DNA of 6,208 nucleotides from positions 1 through 6,208 of the forward strand of contig JABGQJ010000467.1 of the NCBI GenBank assembly GCA_018648945.1. The letters run 5' to 3'. Below are positions 1 to 6,208 of the stretch, one piece after another; position 1 is the first letter of the stretch, and the number at the start of each line of letters is the position of its first letter. The DNA comes from Victivallales bacterium (lineage in GTDB: Bacteria > Verrucomicrobiota > Lentisphaeria > Oligosphaerales > Lenti-02). Both the position numbers and the translations under genes were made by a program. A model generated the notes under the pieces. It was given only the letters and a program-made list of their open reading frames with translations. It ran no database searches and was not told where the DNA came from.

Positions 1-101
1 CCTTGACGGGTTCCAACACGCCTGTGCCCGGCAACCTGGCACAACGGGCTGATCCACAGCACACTACGCGTTCTCGCTACGAAGCGCATGAATAATCCAG
101 A

Positions 102-1256
102 CTAGCCGGCAGAGCGCGCCAGTTCCTCGGCCACGCCTCGGTAGATGTCCGCCGCCGCGCACAGCTCCTCAAGTTCCACGTACTCAACCGCACCATGTGC
201 CTGAAGGATGTCCCCGGGGCCAAGAATCACGCAATCGATCCCCTTGGTGGCGAAGACGCCCCCATCGGTGCAGTAGCAGACGGTCTTGGTATCGGTCGGC
301 CGTGCGCATTGAGCCAGGGCTCCCTGCACGGCGCGCACGATGGCACTCTCCGGGGGCGTGTCCAAGCCAGGCGAGACATGGGTCCAGCCAAGCTCGACCG
401 GGAACCCGAGCGCATCCGTGGCCCGCTGGGCAATCTCGGCGGCGAGGACGCGCGGTGGCGGCGTGCCTGGCACCAGACGCATGTCGGCGATCAAGGAACA
501 CCGGTCGGGCACGATGTTGGGCTTGACGCCGCCCTGGATCATTCCCACTGACAGCGTGGAGCCGGCAAAACCGGGAGCTTCGTGACGGGCCAGTTCGGGC
601 ACAATCACATCCCGCAGGAACTGCGCCACCTCGGCCGTCCGGTAGATGGCATTGACCCCGGCCTCGGGCCGCGAGCCATGGGCGGCGACCCCGAGACAGA
701 CAAGCTCGAGGTAGATATCCGTCTTGTGCCCGACAATCGGCTGGTTCAGGGTGGGTTCGCCCACGATCATGCCGTCGATCTGCCAGTCGGAGAGGTCGAG
801 GTATGGGGCGCCCTCGCACCCTGTCTCCTCCGAGCAGGTGGCCACGAACATCAGGTTCACCGGGACGCTTCCGCTCAGCAGTTGGGCCATGGCGGCAAGC
901 ATGGCGGCCATGCCGCCCTTGGTATCGCAGGCGCCCCGCCCATAGAGTTTGCCATCGCGAATCTCGGGCAGGAAGGGGTCGTGGCTCATGCCATCGGTGC
1001 CGACCGTGTCCATGTGCGCCTGGAAGGCCAGGGTCGGCCAGGCTGGATTGGGATGCCCGGGGAAGGCAACCAAGTTCGGGCGGCAGGGCGCGGCATAGGT
1101 GACGCGCGTGCTCAGGCCAAGCTCCTCCAGGAATGTGGTGAGCCAGGCACACATGGCCATTTCGTCGCTCTCCCGTTCGCCGGCTTGCCCCAGCGGGAGG
1201 GAGTTGCGGCTATCGATGGGGATCAACTGCTGAAGAATGGCGACCGGGTCGTGCAT
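102..1256 (-). CDS. M20 family zinc metallopeptidase/deacylase (ArgE/DapE-like)
   Basis: This 384-residue protein is a complete M20 family dinuclear-zinc amidohydrolase, the group containing acetylornithine deacetylase (ArgE), succinyl-diaminopimelate desuccinylase (DapE) and carboxypeptidase G2-like enzymes. It probably acts in the cytoplasm, removing an acyl or amino-acid group from an N-acylated substrate. All expected residues are visible: HMD at 81-83 (metal His81, likely catalytic Asp83), bridging Asp111 in GRGACDTKG, the EE pair 143-144 (general base and metal ligand), Glu167 in GEPT, His193 in the AAHGSRPEAG segment of the dimerisation domain, and His354 in GPGDILQAHGAVEYVELEEL. The length is normal. 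The ATG at 1256 is chosen because GAGG (1264-1267, read on the minus strand) lies 7 bases upstream and homology begins at once (HDPVAIL). The frame stays open to 1499, but that stretch lies opposite the riboswitch. The gene stands alone and divergent from the receptor unit. The substrate cannot be told from sequence; family assignment is firm, ArgE versus DapE versus peptidase is not. Confidence 0.93.
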   Translation of the reverse strand: MHDPVAILQQLIPIDSRNSLPLGQAGERESDEMAMCAWLTTFLEELGLSTRVTYAAPCRPNLVAFPGHPNPAWPTLAFQAHMDTVGTDGMSHDPFLPEIRDGKLYGRGACDTKGGMAAMLAAMAQLLSGSVPVNLMFVATCSEETGCEGAPYLDLSDWQIDGMIVGEPTLNQPIVGHKTDIYLELVCLGVAAHGSRPEAGVNAIYRTAEVAQFLRDVIVPELARHEAPGFAGSTLSVGMIQGGVKPNIVPDRCSLIADMRLVPGTPPPRVLAAEIAQRATDALGFPVELGWTHVSPGLDTPPESAIVRAVQGALAQCARPTDTKTVCYCTDGGVFATKGIDCVILGPGDILQAHGAVEYVELEELCAAADIYRGVAEELARSAG

Positions 1257-1365
1257 GCGGGGGCCTCGCGTCGGGTCGGCGGTTGGTTCGGAAGCTGCCA
1301 ACATAGTGGCCAAGCAGGCCGAGACCAGCCTTGTAGCACGCTTGCGCTTTTCGTGACCGGAGGGC

Positions 1366-1394
1366 TTGACATTGCCCGGAACGCTGGCAAGTTT
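1366..1394 (+). promoter_or_regulatory. Candidate sigma-70-type promoter for the riboswitch-receptor transcript
   Basis: A perfect TTGACA (-35) lies at 1366-1371. At 17-base spacing the -10 position is AAGTTT (1389-1394), a poor match to TATAAT. Transcription would start near 1400, just before the riboswitch begins around 1411, which is where a promoter is needed. The placement supports the call and the weak -10 argues against it; the housekeeping sigma factor of this organism is unknown. Confidence 0.42.
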
Positions 1395-1410
1395 GGCCTT
1401 CGTTGACTCC

Positions 1411-1560
1411 AAACGTGCTTCTTCGGAAGCCAGGGGAATCCGGTGAAAATCCGGAACGGTCGCGCCACTGTGAGCGGGAACGAAACCCGAATCGGCCACT
1501 GCGGGAAACTGCGGGAAGGCTCGGGAAGTAGGAAGCCCGCAAGTCAGGACACCCTGTCAT
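1411..1560 (+). promoter_or_regulatory. Cobalamin (adenosylcobalamin-type) riboswitch
   Basis: The leader carries the conserved blocks of the cobalamin riboswitch in the right order and spacing. These are a small hairpin GCTTC/GAAGC (1417-1430), GGGGAATCCGGTGAAAATCCGG (1433-1454), the hallmark CGCCACTGTGA (1463-1473), GCCACTG (1495-1501), GCGGGAAGGC (1511-1520), and the B12-box end AAGTCAGGACACC (1541-1553). In known members the aptamer binds adenosylcobalamin or related cobalamins and shuts off downstream expression. Here the next structure on the same strand is an intrinsic terminator and the next gene a TonB-dependent receptor, a classic target. The aptamer ends are approximate because I could not fold the RNA. 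Which cobalamin form is preferred cannot be read from sequence alone. Confidence 0.95.
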
Positions 1561-1623
1561 ACGACGTCTTCGCGCTAGGGACGGTCGGACCTGTCGATGC
1601 TGTGCAAACAGTACTGTCGGACT

Positions 1624-1665
1624 CGGCCATTCCTCGCCAAATGCAGGAATGGCCGGTGTGTTTTC
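1624..1665 (+). terminator. Leader intrinsic terminator (expression platform of the cobalamin riboswitch)
   Basis: A perfect 11-base-pair stem, CGGCCATTCCT (1624-1634) with AGGAATGGCCG (1645-1655), closes a 10-base loop and is followed by GTGTGTTTTCT, a T-rich tract. It lies between the aptamer and the receptor start, so it is best read as the switch's off state: ligand binding allows termination. A possible competing pairing is GGTCGG (1583-1588) with TCGGCC (1623-1628), which would open the base of the stem; it includes two G-U pairs and is only a suggestion. The T tract is not a pure run, so termination may be partial. Confidence 0.8.
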
Positions 1666-1735
1666 TGGGAGCGGAGCAGGTGCTCGCCCGGCCAAAGTGG
1701 TCCAGACCAAGACAGCAATCGGCAAGGTGAGACGA

Positions 1736-3715
1736 ATGAACATGTGCACAGCCCGACTCCTGGCAACCACGGCCCTCGCGGGCCTGGCCCTTCGCGCCGC
1801 CCCGGTCGAGGAGGAGCCCAAGCAGATGCCGGACATGGTGGTTAGCGCCGTCCGGAGCGAGGTCTCCACCAAGGAGATCCCAGCCAACGTGACCGTCATC
1901 ACCGCCGAGGAGATCGCCAAGGGCAACTACACCGATGTGGTCAGTGTACTCAAGCGCCGGGCTGGGCTCCACTTCCGTAGCTTCTCGGGAAACCAGGAAG
2001 CTGCCATCGATATCCGGGGCTTTGGGGAGAACAGCTTCGGCCGCGTGCTCATCCTGAGAGACGGTCGCAAGCTCAATCGCCCTGATATCCGCAGTATCAA
2101 CTGGAGTCAGATCCCACTGGCCAACGTGGAACGTATTGAAATCATGCGCGGCCCGAATGGCGCCACCTACGGCGACCATGCCATCGGCGGGGTGATCAAC
2201 ATCATCACCAAGAAGGGGGCTGAACGCCCGACTGGCGAAGTGATCCTCGAAGGTGGTAGCGAGAAGTTCAATCGGCAGGTACTGAGCACAGTTGGGCGCC
2301 TTGGTCCGCTAGACTATGCCCTGTCCCTCGAACGCTCCGGGACCGAAGGCTGGCGCGACCGCACGGGGAGCCGCACCGAAGGCGGGGACCTTTCCCTCGG
2401 CTACGACCTCACCGAAGGCCTGCGGCTGGACGTGAATGTCAGTGCCCTCCACACGGACTTCGAAATGCCCGGAGCCCTCTTCGAACCTGCCTACAGTGCC
2501 GATCCCGCCAAGGCTGGCAACCCCGCCGACGAGGGCACCACCGACTTCTTCGCGATCAACCCCACTCTGACCGCCCAGCTTGGGCCTTACGCCGAGCTAA
2601 TCCTGGACCTGGGGTACTCGCGCAAGGACATCGAGACCGACCAAGTCTCCTGGGGGAGCTGGACGAACCGGCTCATCGAGACATGGACCGTCTCTCCCCG
2701 CGTGGTCGTCACCGCCCCCGTCGGGGAACTGGCCAACCGCCTCACCGTGGGGCTGGACTGGACCTACGATACCCTTGAGCTCGAGCGCTACTTCGACGCC
2801 AGTCGCAGCATCTATGGCGGCAATGCGGATGTCACCAAGGACACCCTGGCAGTCTATGTCAACGATGCCCTGAACCTGACCGACACCCTGATTCTCTCTG
2901 CTGGGGCCCGCTTTGGCAAGAGCGTCTTCGCAGTGGCGCAGGAGGACGGCACTGGCGCGACCACCACGGACCAGGAGAAAACGCACCGCGAACAGGCCTA
3001 CCACCTCGGTCTCACCTGGAACGCCTCCGAAACGACTAGGCTGTTCGCGAAATACGAACACTTCTACCGCTTCCCCTTCCTGGACGAGCACAGTGGCTAC
3101 AGTTGGGGCGGAGGGGCGTTCAACAAGGACCTTGAGCCCGAGACTGGTGACAGCTACGAAGTCGGTATCGAGCAGCAACTCCCCGGCAACGTCACCGTCG
3201 CCGCGACCCTCTTCCACATGGAGATGCAGGACGAGATCGCTCCCGTCAACTGGGTCAATGTCAACCTTGACGAGACCGTGCACCAAGGCCTGGAACTGTC
3301 CGTGATGGCCGATCCCCTGGCCTGGCTCTCCTGCTACGTCAACTACACCCTCCTGGATGTGGAGTTCGACGCTGGGCCCAACGACGGCAACGAGATTCCC
3401 CTCGTTCCCAAACACAAGGTCAACGCCGGCATCGAAGTGCGGCCCCTCGAATCCCTGCGCGCCAACCTGGATGCCACCTACACCTCCCACATGTACGAGG
3501 GCGGCGACAACGCCAATGCACTCGACCAGATGGATGACTACATCGTGGTCGATCTCGGCGTCGCCTATTCCCTGGAACTCGGCAAGACCAGTTGGGAAAT
3601 CTTTGGCGGCATCGACAATCTCTTCGATGAAGGCTACACCGACTTCGTCTTCTGGACTGGCCGTTACGCCGCTCCCGGCCGCACCTACAAGGCCGGCGTC
3701 AAGGTCGGCTTCTAG
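1736..3715 (+). CDS. btuB: TonB-dependent outer-membrane receptor, BtuB-like cobalamin transporter
   Basis: This 659-residue protein is a TonB-dependent receptor that should carry a scarce ligand, here most likely cobalamin or another corrinoid, across the outer membrane using TonB-ExbBD energy. A short hydrophobic N-terminus (LLATTALAGLAL, residues 8-19) serves as export signal. DMVVSAVR (33-40) is a TonB box, compare the DTLVVTANR type of BtuB. The plug spans about 48-160, with IRGFGENSFGRVLILRDG (93-110) and VERIEIMRGPNGATYGDHAIGGVINIITKK (131-160). The rest is the beta-barrel, ending in a typical NLFDEGY...APGRTYKAGVKVGF with terminal Phe, the usual signal for barrel assembly. ATG 1736 is preferred: AAGGTGAG (1724-1731) precedes it, while the farther in-frame ATG at 1649 falls inside the leader terminator. 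The signal lacks a tidy Ala-X-Ala site. The family call is firm; cobalamin specificity and the symbol rest on the riboswitch upstream. No transport partners are adjacent. Confidence 0.93.
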   Translation: MNMCTARLLATTALAGLALRAAPVEEEPKQMPDMVVSAVRSEVSTKEIPANVTVITAEEIAKGNYTDVVSVLKRRAGLHFRSFSGNQEAAIDIRGFGENSFGRVLILRDGRKLNRPDIRSINWSQIPLANVERIEIMRGPNGATYGDHAIGGVINIITKKGAERPTGEVILEGGSEKFNRQVLSTVGRLGPLDYALSLERSGTEGWRDRTGSRTEGGDLSLGYDLTEGLRLDVNVSALHTDFEMPGALFEPAYSADPAKAGNPADEGTTDFFAINPTLTAQLGPYAELILDLGYSRKDIETDQVSWGSWTNRLIETWTVSPRVVVTAPVGELANRLTVGLDWTYDTLELERYFDASRSIYGGNADVTKDTLAVYVNDALNLTDTLILSAGARFGKSVFAVAQEDGTGATTTDQEKTHREQAYHLGLTWNASETTRLFAKYEHFYRFPFLDEHSGYSWGGGAFNKDLEPETGDSYEVGIEQQLPGNVTVAATLFHMEMQDEIAPVNWVNVNLDETVHQGLELSVMADPLAWLSCYVNYTLLDVEFDAGPNDGNEIPLVPKHKVNAGIEVRPLESLRANLDATYTSHMYEGGDNANALDQMDDYIVVDLGVAYSLELGKTSWEIFGGIDNLFDEGYTDFVFWTGRYAAPGRTYKAGVKVGF

Positions 3716-3766
3716 GGAGATTCCCTCCCCGCGTTCTTCCTGCGCTTGCCTGCACAGCGAGCCCTT

Positions 3767-3802
3767 GGCCCCCCGGCGGTTTCCGGGGGGCCTTCCTTTT
3801 CT
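3767..3802 (+). terminator. Intrinsic terminator after the receptor gene
   Basis: A perfect 10-base-pair GC stem, GGCCCCCCGG (3767-3776) with CCGGGGGGCC (3783-3792), encloses a 6-base loop and is followed by TTCCTTTTCTT. It starts 51 bases after the receptor stop codon. It should end the receptor transcript efficiently and so separates it from the sulfatase downstream, making the receptor monocistronic. Confidence 0.92.
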
Positions 3803-4034
3803 TGAGGCAGAATGGTCGGTTCTCGCGCCTGGGAAGGGGGTGGCTGGCATTGCCTCCGCGCCAACCAATTCCACTCAACCTGACTACTAGATTCAGTGGC
3901 CCTCGACTTGGGTCCACATCAATACGGCGGGTGCCGACTGGGCTGAATTGGGGCTACAGTAGCGTCTTGCGTGCTAGGCATTGCCCATCCCGGTAGGGTG
4001 GTGTGGCAGCGCGGGCGCCGAGCATGACCTACAC
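3803..4034. other. Intergenic region upstream of the sulfatase; no gene seen
   Basis: About 240 bases between the receptor terminator and the sulfatase start hold no convincing reading frame. Short frames here lack family features and a ribosome-binding site. The sulfatase promoter must presumably lie in this stretch because a strong terminator precedes it, but I found no well-spaced -35/-10 pair: TTGCGT at 3966 and TAGGGT at 3993 are 21 bases apart, too far. AGCATG occurs three times close together just before and at the sulfatase start (4021, 4038 and 4048), which may be chance. Confidence 0.5.
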
Positions 4035-4043
4035 GGAGCATGG

Positions 4044-5447
4044 ATGAGCATGAGCAAGAAACCGAACATCGTCTTCATTTTCGGTGACGAGTGGAGACAG
4101 CAGGCAACAGGATACGCGGGGGACACGAACTGCAGAACCCCTGTCCTCGATGCGCTGGCCGGAGAAAGTGTCAACTTCGTGAACGCCGTATCGGGGTGCT
4201 CGGTATGCTGCCCCTATCGCGCCAGTCTGGTGACGGGGCAGTATCCGCTCACCCACGGTGTGTTCATCAACGATGTGGAGCTCTCCCCGGACTGCTACTC
4301 GGTCGCGAACGCCTTCAACGACGGCGGCTATACCACCGGCTACATCGGCAAGTGGCACCTCTACGGCAGTCCCGATGGCGCCTATGGCCGTCGCCAAGCC
4401 GTTGTGCCGCGTGAATACCAACTGGGCTTTGGCTACTGGAAGGGGTTCGAGTGCTGCCACAGTTACAATGACTCCCCGTACTTCTTCAACGACGACCCAA
4501 CCCAACGCATGTGGGAGGGATACGATGCCTTCTCCCAGAGCAGGGATGCCGCCGACTACATCCAGCAGCATGCAGACGGCGAAAGCCCCTTCATGCTGAT
4601 GCTCTCCTGGGGACCACCACACTTCCCGCTGGACAGCGCCCCGCCAGAGTACCGGAAACTCTACGAAGATGCGGAGATCGAGCTACAGCCAAATGTCCCG
4701 GAGGAACATCGCGCGCAAGCAGTCAGCCGCCTGCGTGGATACTACGCGCACATTGCTGCCTTGGACGACTGCCTGAAAATCGTCCTTGACTCGATTCGGG
4801 ACGCGGGAGTCGAGGACAACACGATTGTCGTCTTCACCGCAGACCACGGCGACATGATGCAGAGCCAAGGACTAAACACCAAGCTCTTCCCGTTCGATGA
4901 ATCCATCCGCGTTCCATTCCTGGTGCGGCACCCCGGGCTTGGGGGGGACGGGCAGAAGGAGGTCTCTGTGCCGATCGACTCCCCGGACATCATGCCCACG
5001 CTCCTCGGCCTGGCGGGGCTGCCCGTGCCGGCCTCCGTGGAAGGCACGGACTGGTCCTCGCTTGTCATGGGTGACGAGAATGCCAAGGGCGACGAAGCTG
5101 CCCTGCTCATCATGGCGAGCGAGTTCACGGAGCTCTGCCGAAATGGCATGCGGGCCTATCGCGGCCTCCGCACCGACCGGCACACCTACGTCCGAGATAG
5201 CGATGGCCCATGGCTCCTCTTCGACAACCAGACCGACCCATACCAAATGCGCAGTCTGATCGACAAACCCGAAGCCAAGGAACTGCAGGAACAGATGGAG
5301 AGCCGACTCCAGGCACGGCTGGACGCGATGGGCGACGAATTCCTTGACGGCCCGGCCTACCTCGAGCAAGCCGGTTTTCTACACTATAGAGAAGTCCAGA
5401 ACATCGCCAAGTCACGTGAATGGGTCTCGCCGTGGTGCTCGCAGTGA
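4044..5447 (+). CDS. Type I (formylglycine-dependent) sulfatase, no signal peptide
   Basis: This 467-residue protein belongs to the arylsulfatase/alkaline-phosphatase superfamily and should hydrolyse sulfate esters, possibly on a carbohydrate or a small molecule. Features in order: metal-binding start PNIVFIFGDEW (7-17, Asp15); the sulfatase signature CCPYRASLVTG (55-65), where Cys55 fits the Cys-X-Pro-X-Arg site that is oxidised to formylglycine; GKWHL (102-106) with the active-site Lys103 and His105; PPHFPLDSAP (191-200); TADHGDM (265-271) with metal ligands Asp267 and His268; and Lys280 before LFPFDESIRVPF. A C-terminal subdomain follows, including LLFDNQTDPYQMRSL. There is no export signal, so it probably works in the cytoplasm. 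ATG 4044 has GGAG (4035-4038) 5 bases upstream; ATG 4050 is an alternative. The 3981 TTG extension adds 21 unlike residues and is not favoured. No formylglycine-generating enzyme or sulfatase-maturating radical-SAM gene is in the window. The substrate is unknown; a related phosphoesterase is less likely given the intact signature. Confidence 0.93.
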   Translation: MSMSKKPNIVFIFGDEWRQQATGYAGDTNCRTPVLDALAGESVNFVNAVSGCSVCCPYRASLVTGQYPLTHGVFINDVELSPDCYSVANAFNDGGYTTGYIGKWHLYGSPDGAYGRRQAVVPREYQLGFGYWKGFECCHSYNDSPYFFNDDPTQRMWEGYDAFSQSRDAADYIQQHADGESPFMLMLSWGPPHFPLDSAPPEYRKLYEDAEIELQPNVPEEHRAQAVSRLRGYYAHIAALDDCLKIVLDSIRDAGVEDNTIVVFTADHGDMMQSQGLNTKLFPFDESIRVPFLVRHPGLGGDGQKEVSVPIDSPDIMPTLLGLAGLPVPASVEGTDWSSLVMGDENAKGDEAALLIMASEFTELCRNGMRAYRGLRTDRHTYVRDSDGPWLLFDNQTDPYQMRSLIDKPEAKELQEQMESRLQARLDAMGDEFLDGPAYLEQAGFLHYREVQNIAKSREWVSPWCSQ

Positions 5448-5839
5448 CATTGCCTTCACACCGAGTACCCGACAGGCCGGCCCCGGTGACTGCTCCCCCA
5501 AGGTCCGGTGCAGGGGTGTTCGGGCCATGGGGAACCCGTCTTTCGTAGCCGGAGCATCCCTGCTCCGGTTCCTCCGGTCCTGCCTACGTGGCACGGCCGA
5601 TTACGCAACCCCGGTGGGGTTGATGGGGAGGGCGGCAGCAACCCAGGGCAGGCGCGGTGCGCCAACCCTGGGCTGTGATACGGTGCCCCGTTGGGGCAGA
5701 GAACGGCTCGGTCGGTGCCTGAGAGCGTCCTCCGTGCTCTGCCCGGCAAGCTACCACATCGAGAAGTGCCTCCGCAGGAGATCCCTGGCCCTCAACTGTG
5801 GGGCATCCTCGCTCCTGTTCCCTGGCTCTGCATACCGTG
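5448..5839. other. Convergent intergenic region; GC-rich stem-loops, no gene seen
   Basis: The 392 bases between the converging sulfatase and propeller genes contain several open frames on both strands. Their translations are rich in Arg, Pro, Gly and Ser, show no domain, and shadow the palindromes, so none is called. The first 97 bases (5448-5544) show no clear structure apart from a GGCCGGCC palindrome (5477-5484). The middle (5545-5698) is the hairpin run annotated separately. The last part (5699-5839) has only weak stems, such as AGAGC/GCTCT (5722-5740) and CTCC/GGAG (5770-5780). No T-tract terminator was found for either flanking gene. Confidence 0.6.
5547..5698. repeat. Run of four adjacent stem-loops (REP-like palindromic tract)
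   Basis: Four palindromes follow one another in about 150 bases. Hairpin 1 is CCGGAGC/GCTCCGG (5549-5568, 6-base loop). Hairpin 2 is CAACCCC/GGGGTTG (5606-5622, GGT loop). Hairpin 3 is compound: CAG/CTG and CCCAGGG/CCCTGGG outside (5636-5675) with GGCGC/GCGCC and a GGT loop inside (5651-5663). Hairpin 4 is TGCCCC/GGGGCA (5684-5698, GTT loop). Three of the four end in 3-base loops. Being palindromic, they can form in transcripts from either side and may protect 3' ends, stop converging transcription, or belong to a dispersed repeat family. Copy number elsewhere in the genome cannot be seen here. Confidence 0.6.
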
Positions 5840-6208
5840 CTACCGCATCCCAGCGGGCAGTTCCCAGCTGTAGAGGCGGGAACTGCTGCCAAAGTAGATG
5901 CGCCCGTCGAAGTAGTCGCCGCCGCCCCCGATGGGGATCGGCGACGCGGCCAAGAGTTCGATCTCGAATGTCCCCGGATCGACCCAGGCAATGCCCTTGC
6001 GGAACAGCATGTATATCTCGTCCTTCGGCGCGCGAACAAAGACTCTGGGACCCTGATGACTGATGGTGTTCCCCAAGGTGTCGGTCATGTCCTTCTCGTA
6101 CACAACCCGTCGCGTCTTGGGATCGAACACAAAGAACCGTCGGGTGTCCGCGACTCCGTAGACCAACCCTCGCGGGCCAGGACAGAGGTCCGTGTAGTTC
6201 TGGACGCC
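5840..6208 (-). CDS. C-terminal part of a probable beta-propeller protein (cut by the right edge)
   Basis: The last 122 residues of a longer protein are present; the frame stays open to the right edge of the window, so the start codon lies outside. A TTG at 6166 is an internal Leu codon, not a start, because coding continues upstream (GVQNYTDLCPGPRG). Three repeats with alternating beta-strand pattern suggest propeller blades: LVYGVADTRRFFVFDP, then EIYMLFRKGIAWVDPGTFEIELL, then GGGGDYFDGRIYFGSSSRLYSWELP. Such YVTN/PQQ/Kelch-like repeats bind ligands or proteins and are often in exported proteins of polymer-degrading bacteria, but no catalytic residue or named family can be assigned from this fragment. 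It converges on the sulfatase gene. A 9-base-pair inverted repeat (5857-5886) overlaps its final codons. Confidence 0.72.
   Translation of the reverse strand, partial: GVQNYTDLCPGPRGLVYGVADTRRFFVFDPKTRRVVYEKDMTDTLGNTISHQGPRVFVRAPKDEIYMLFRKGIAWVDPGTFEIELLAASPIPIGGGGDYFDGRIYFGSSSRLYSWELPAGMR

Noticed and set aside
1..101. Two possible gene edges at the left end: a plus-strand frame open from 3 to a TAA at 93-95 (30 codons), and a minus-strand ATG at 89 open to the left edge, starting 12 bases after the peptidase stop.
   Set aside because: Both are too short to judge. Neither shows a recognisable motif, and the minus-strand ATG lacks a clear ribosome-binding site. Sequence to the left would be needed to choose.
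582..1406. Plus-strand open frame of 274 codons opposite the peptidase gene.
   Set aside because: The M20 protein on the other strand has every catalytic and metal residue in place; the opposing frame is rich in Gly, His and Ala with no recognisable family.
1649..1735. N-terminal extension of the receptor by 29 residues from ATG 1649.
   Set aside because: This ATG lies in the 3' arm of the leader terminator, has no good ribosome-binding site of its own, and would put Arg/Lys-rich residues before the signal sequence. ATG 1736 has AAGGTGAG just upstream.
2597..3874. Long minus-strand open frame of 425 codons opposite the receptor gene.
   Set aside because: It is a shadow of the receptor's codon pattern in a GC-rich gene. 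Its translation is a Val/Gly/Glu-rich string with no domain, and it spans the receptor's terminator.
3865..3951. Inverted repeat CCAATTC (3865-3871) / GAATTGG (3945-3951) upstream of the sulfatase.
   Set aside because: Seven base pairs separated by 73 bases with no extension of the stem is within chance for a region this size, and it gives no clear operator or terminator.
5344..6063. Plus-strand open frame of 239 codons spanning the sulfatase end, the hairpin tract and the propeller gene.
   Set aside because: It overlaps two better-supported genes, and its translation is Arg/Ser/Cys-rich low-complexity sequence produced by the palindromes.

Overview
The window reads as a piece of a fairly GC-rich (about 60% by eye) chromosome or contig from a diderm, outer-membrane-bearing bacterium. 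A complete TonB-dependent outer-membrane receptor shows this directly. The mix of a sulfatase, a beta-propeller protein and a GC-rich hairpin-filled intergenic tract would fit the Planctomycetota/Lentisphaerota/Hydrogenedentota side of the tree. That placement is an impression from gene content, not something the sequence proves. No IS element, CRISPR array, tRNA or rRNA was seen.

Layout, left to right. A minus-strand M20-family metallopeptidase/deacylase (ArgE/DapE type) occupies 102-1256. It is divergent from a plus-strand unit with a candidate promoter (1366-1394), a cobalamin riboswitch (about 1411-1560), a leader terminator (1624-1665) and a BtuB-like TonB-dependent receptor (1736-3715), closed by a strong intrinsic terminator (3767-3802). 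About 240 bases without a recognisable gene follow. Then comes a plus-strand sulfatase with no signal peptide (4044-5447). A 392-base convergent intergenic region (5448-5839) holds a run of GC-rich stem-loops. The window closes with the C-terminal 122 residues of a minus-strand protein that looks like a beta-propeller (5840 to the right edge).

How the parts work together. The clearest functional unit is the receptor and its leader: when cobalamin is plentiful the riboswitch should let the leader terminator form and stop transcription before the receptor gene; when it is scarce the receptor is made and imports corrinoids with TonB energy. The terminator right after the receptor makes this a one-gene unit; no BtuCDF transporter or cobalamin-synthesis gene lies in the window. 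The peptidase, sulfatase and propeller protein look like separate units with no visible link to B12. I did not find a convincing undescribed system. The points most worth checking are the riboswitch/terminator pair and the hairpin array between the sulfatase and the propeller gene.
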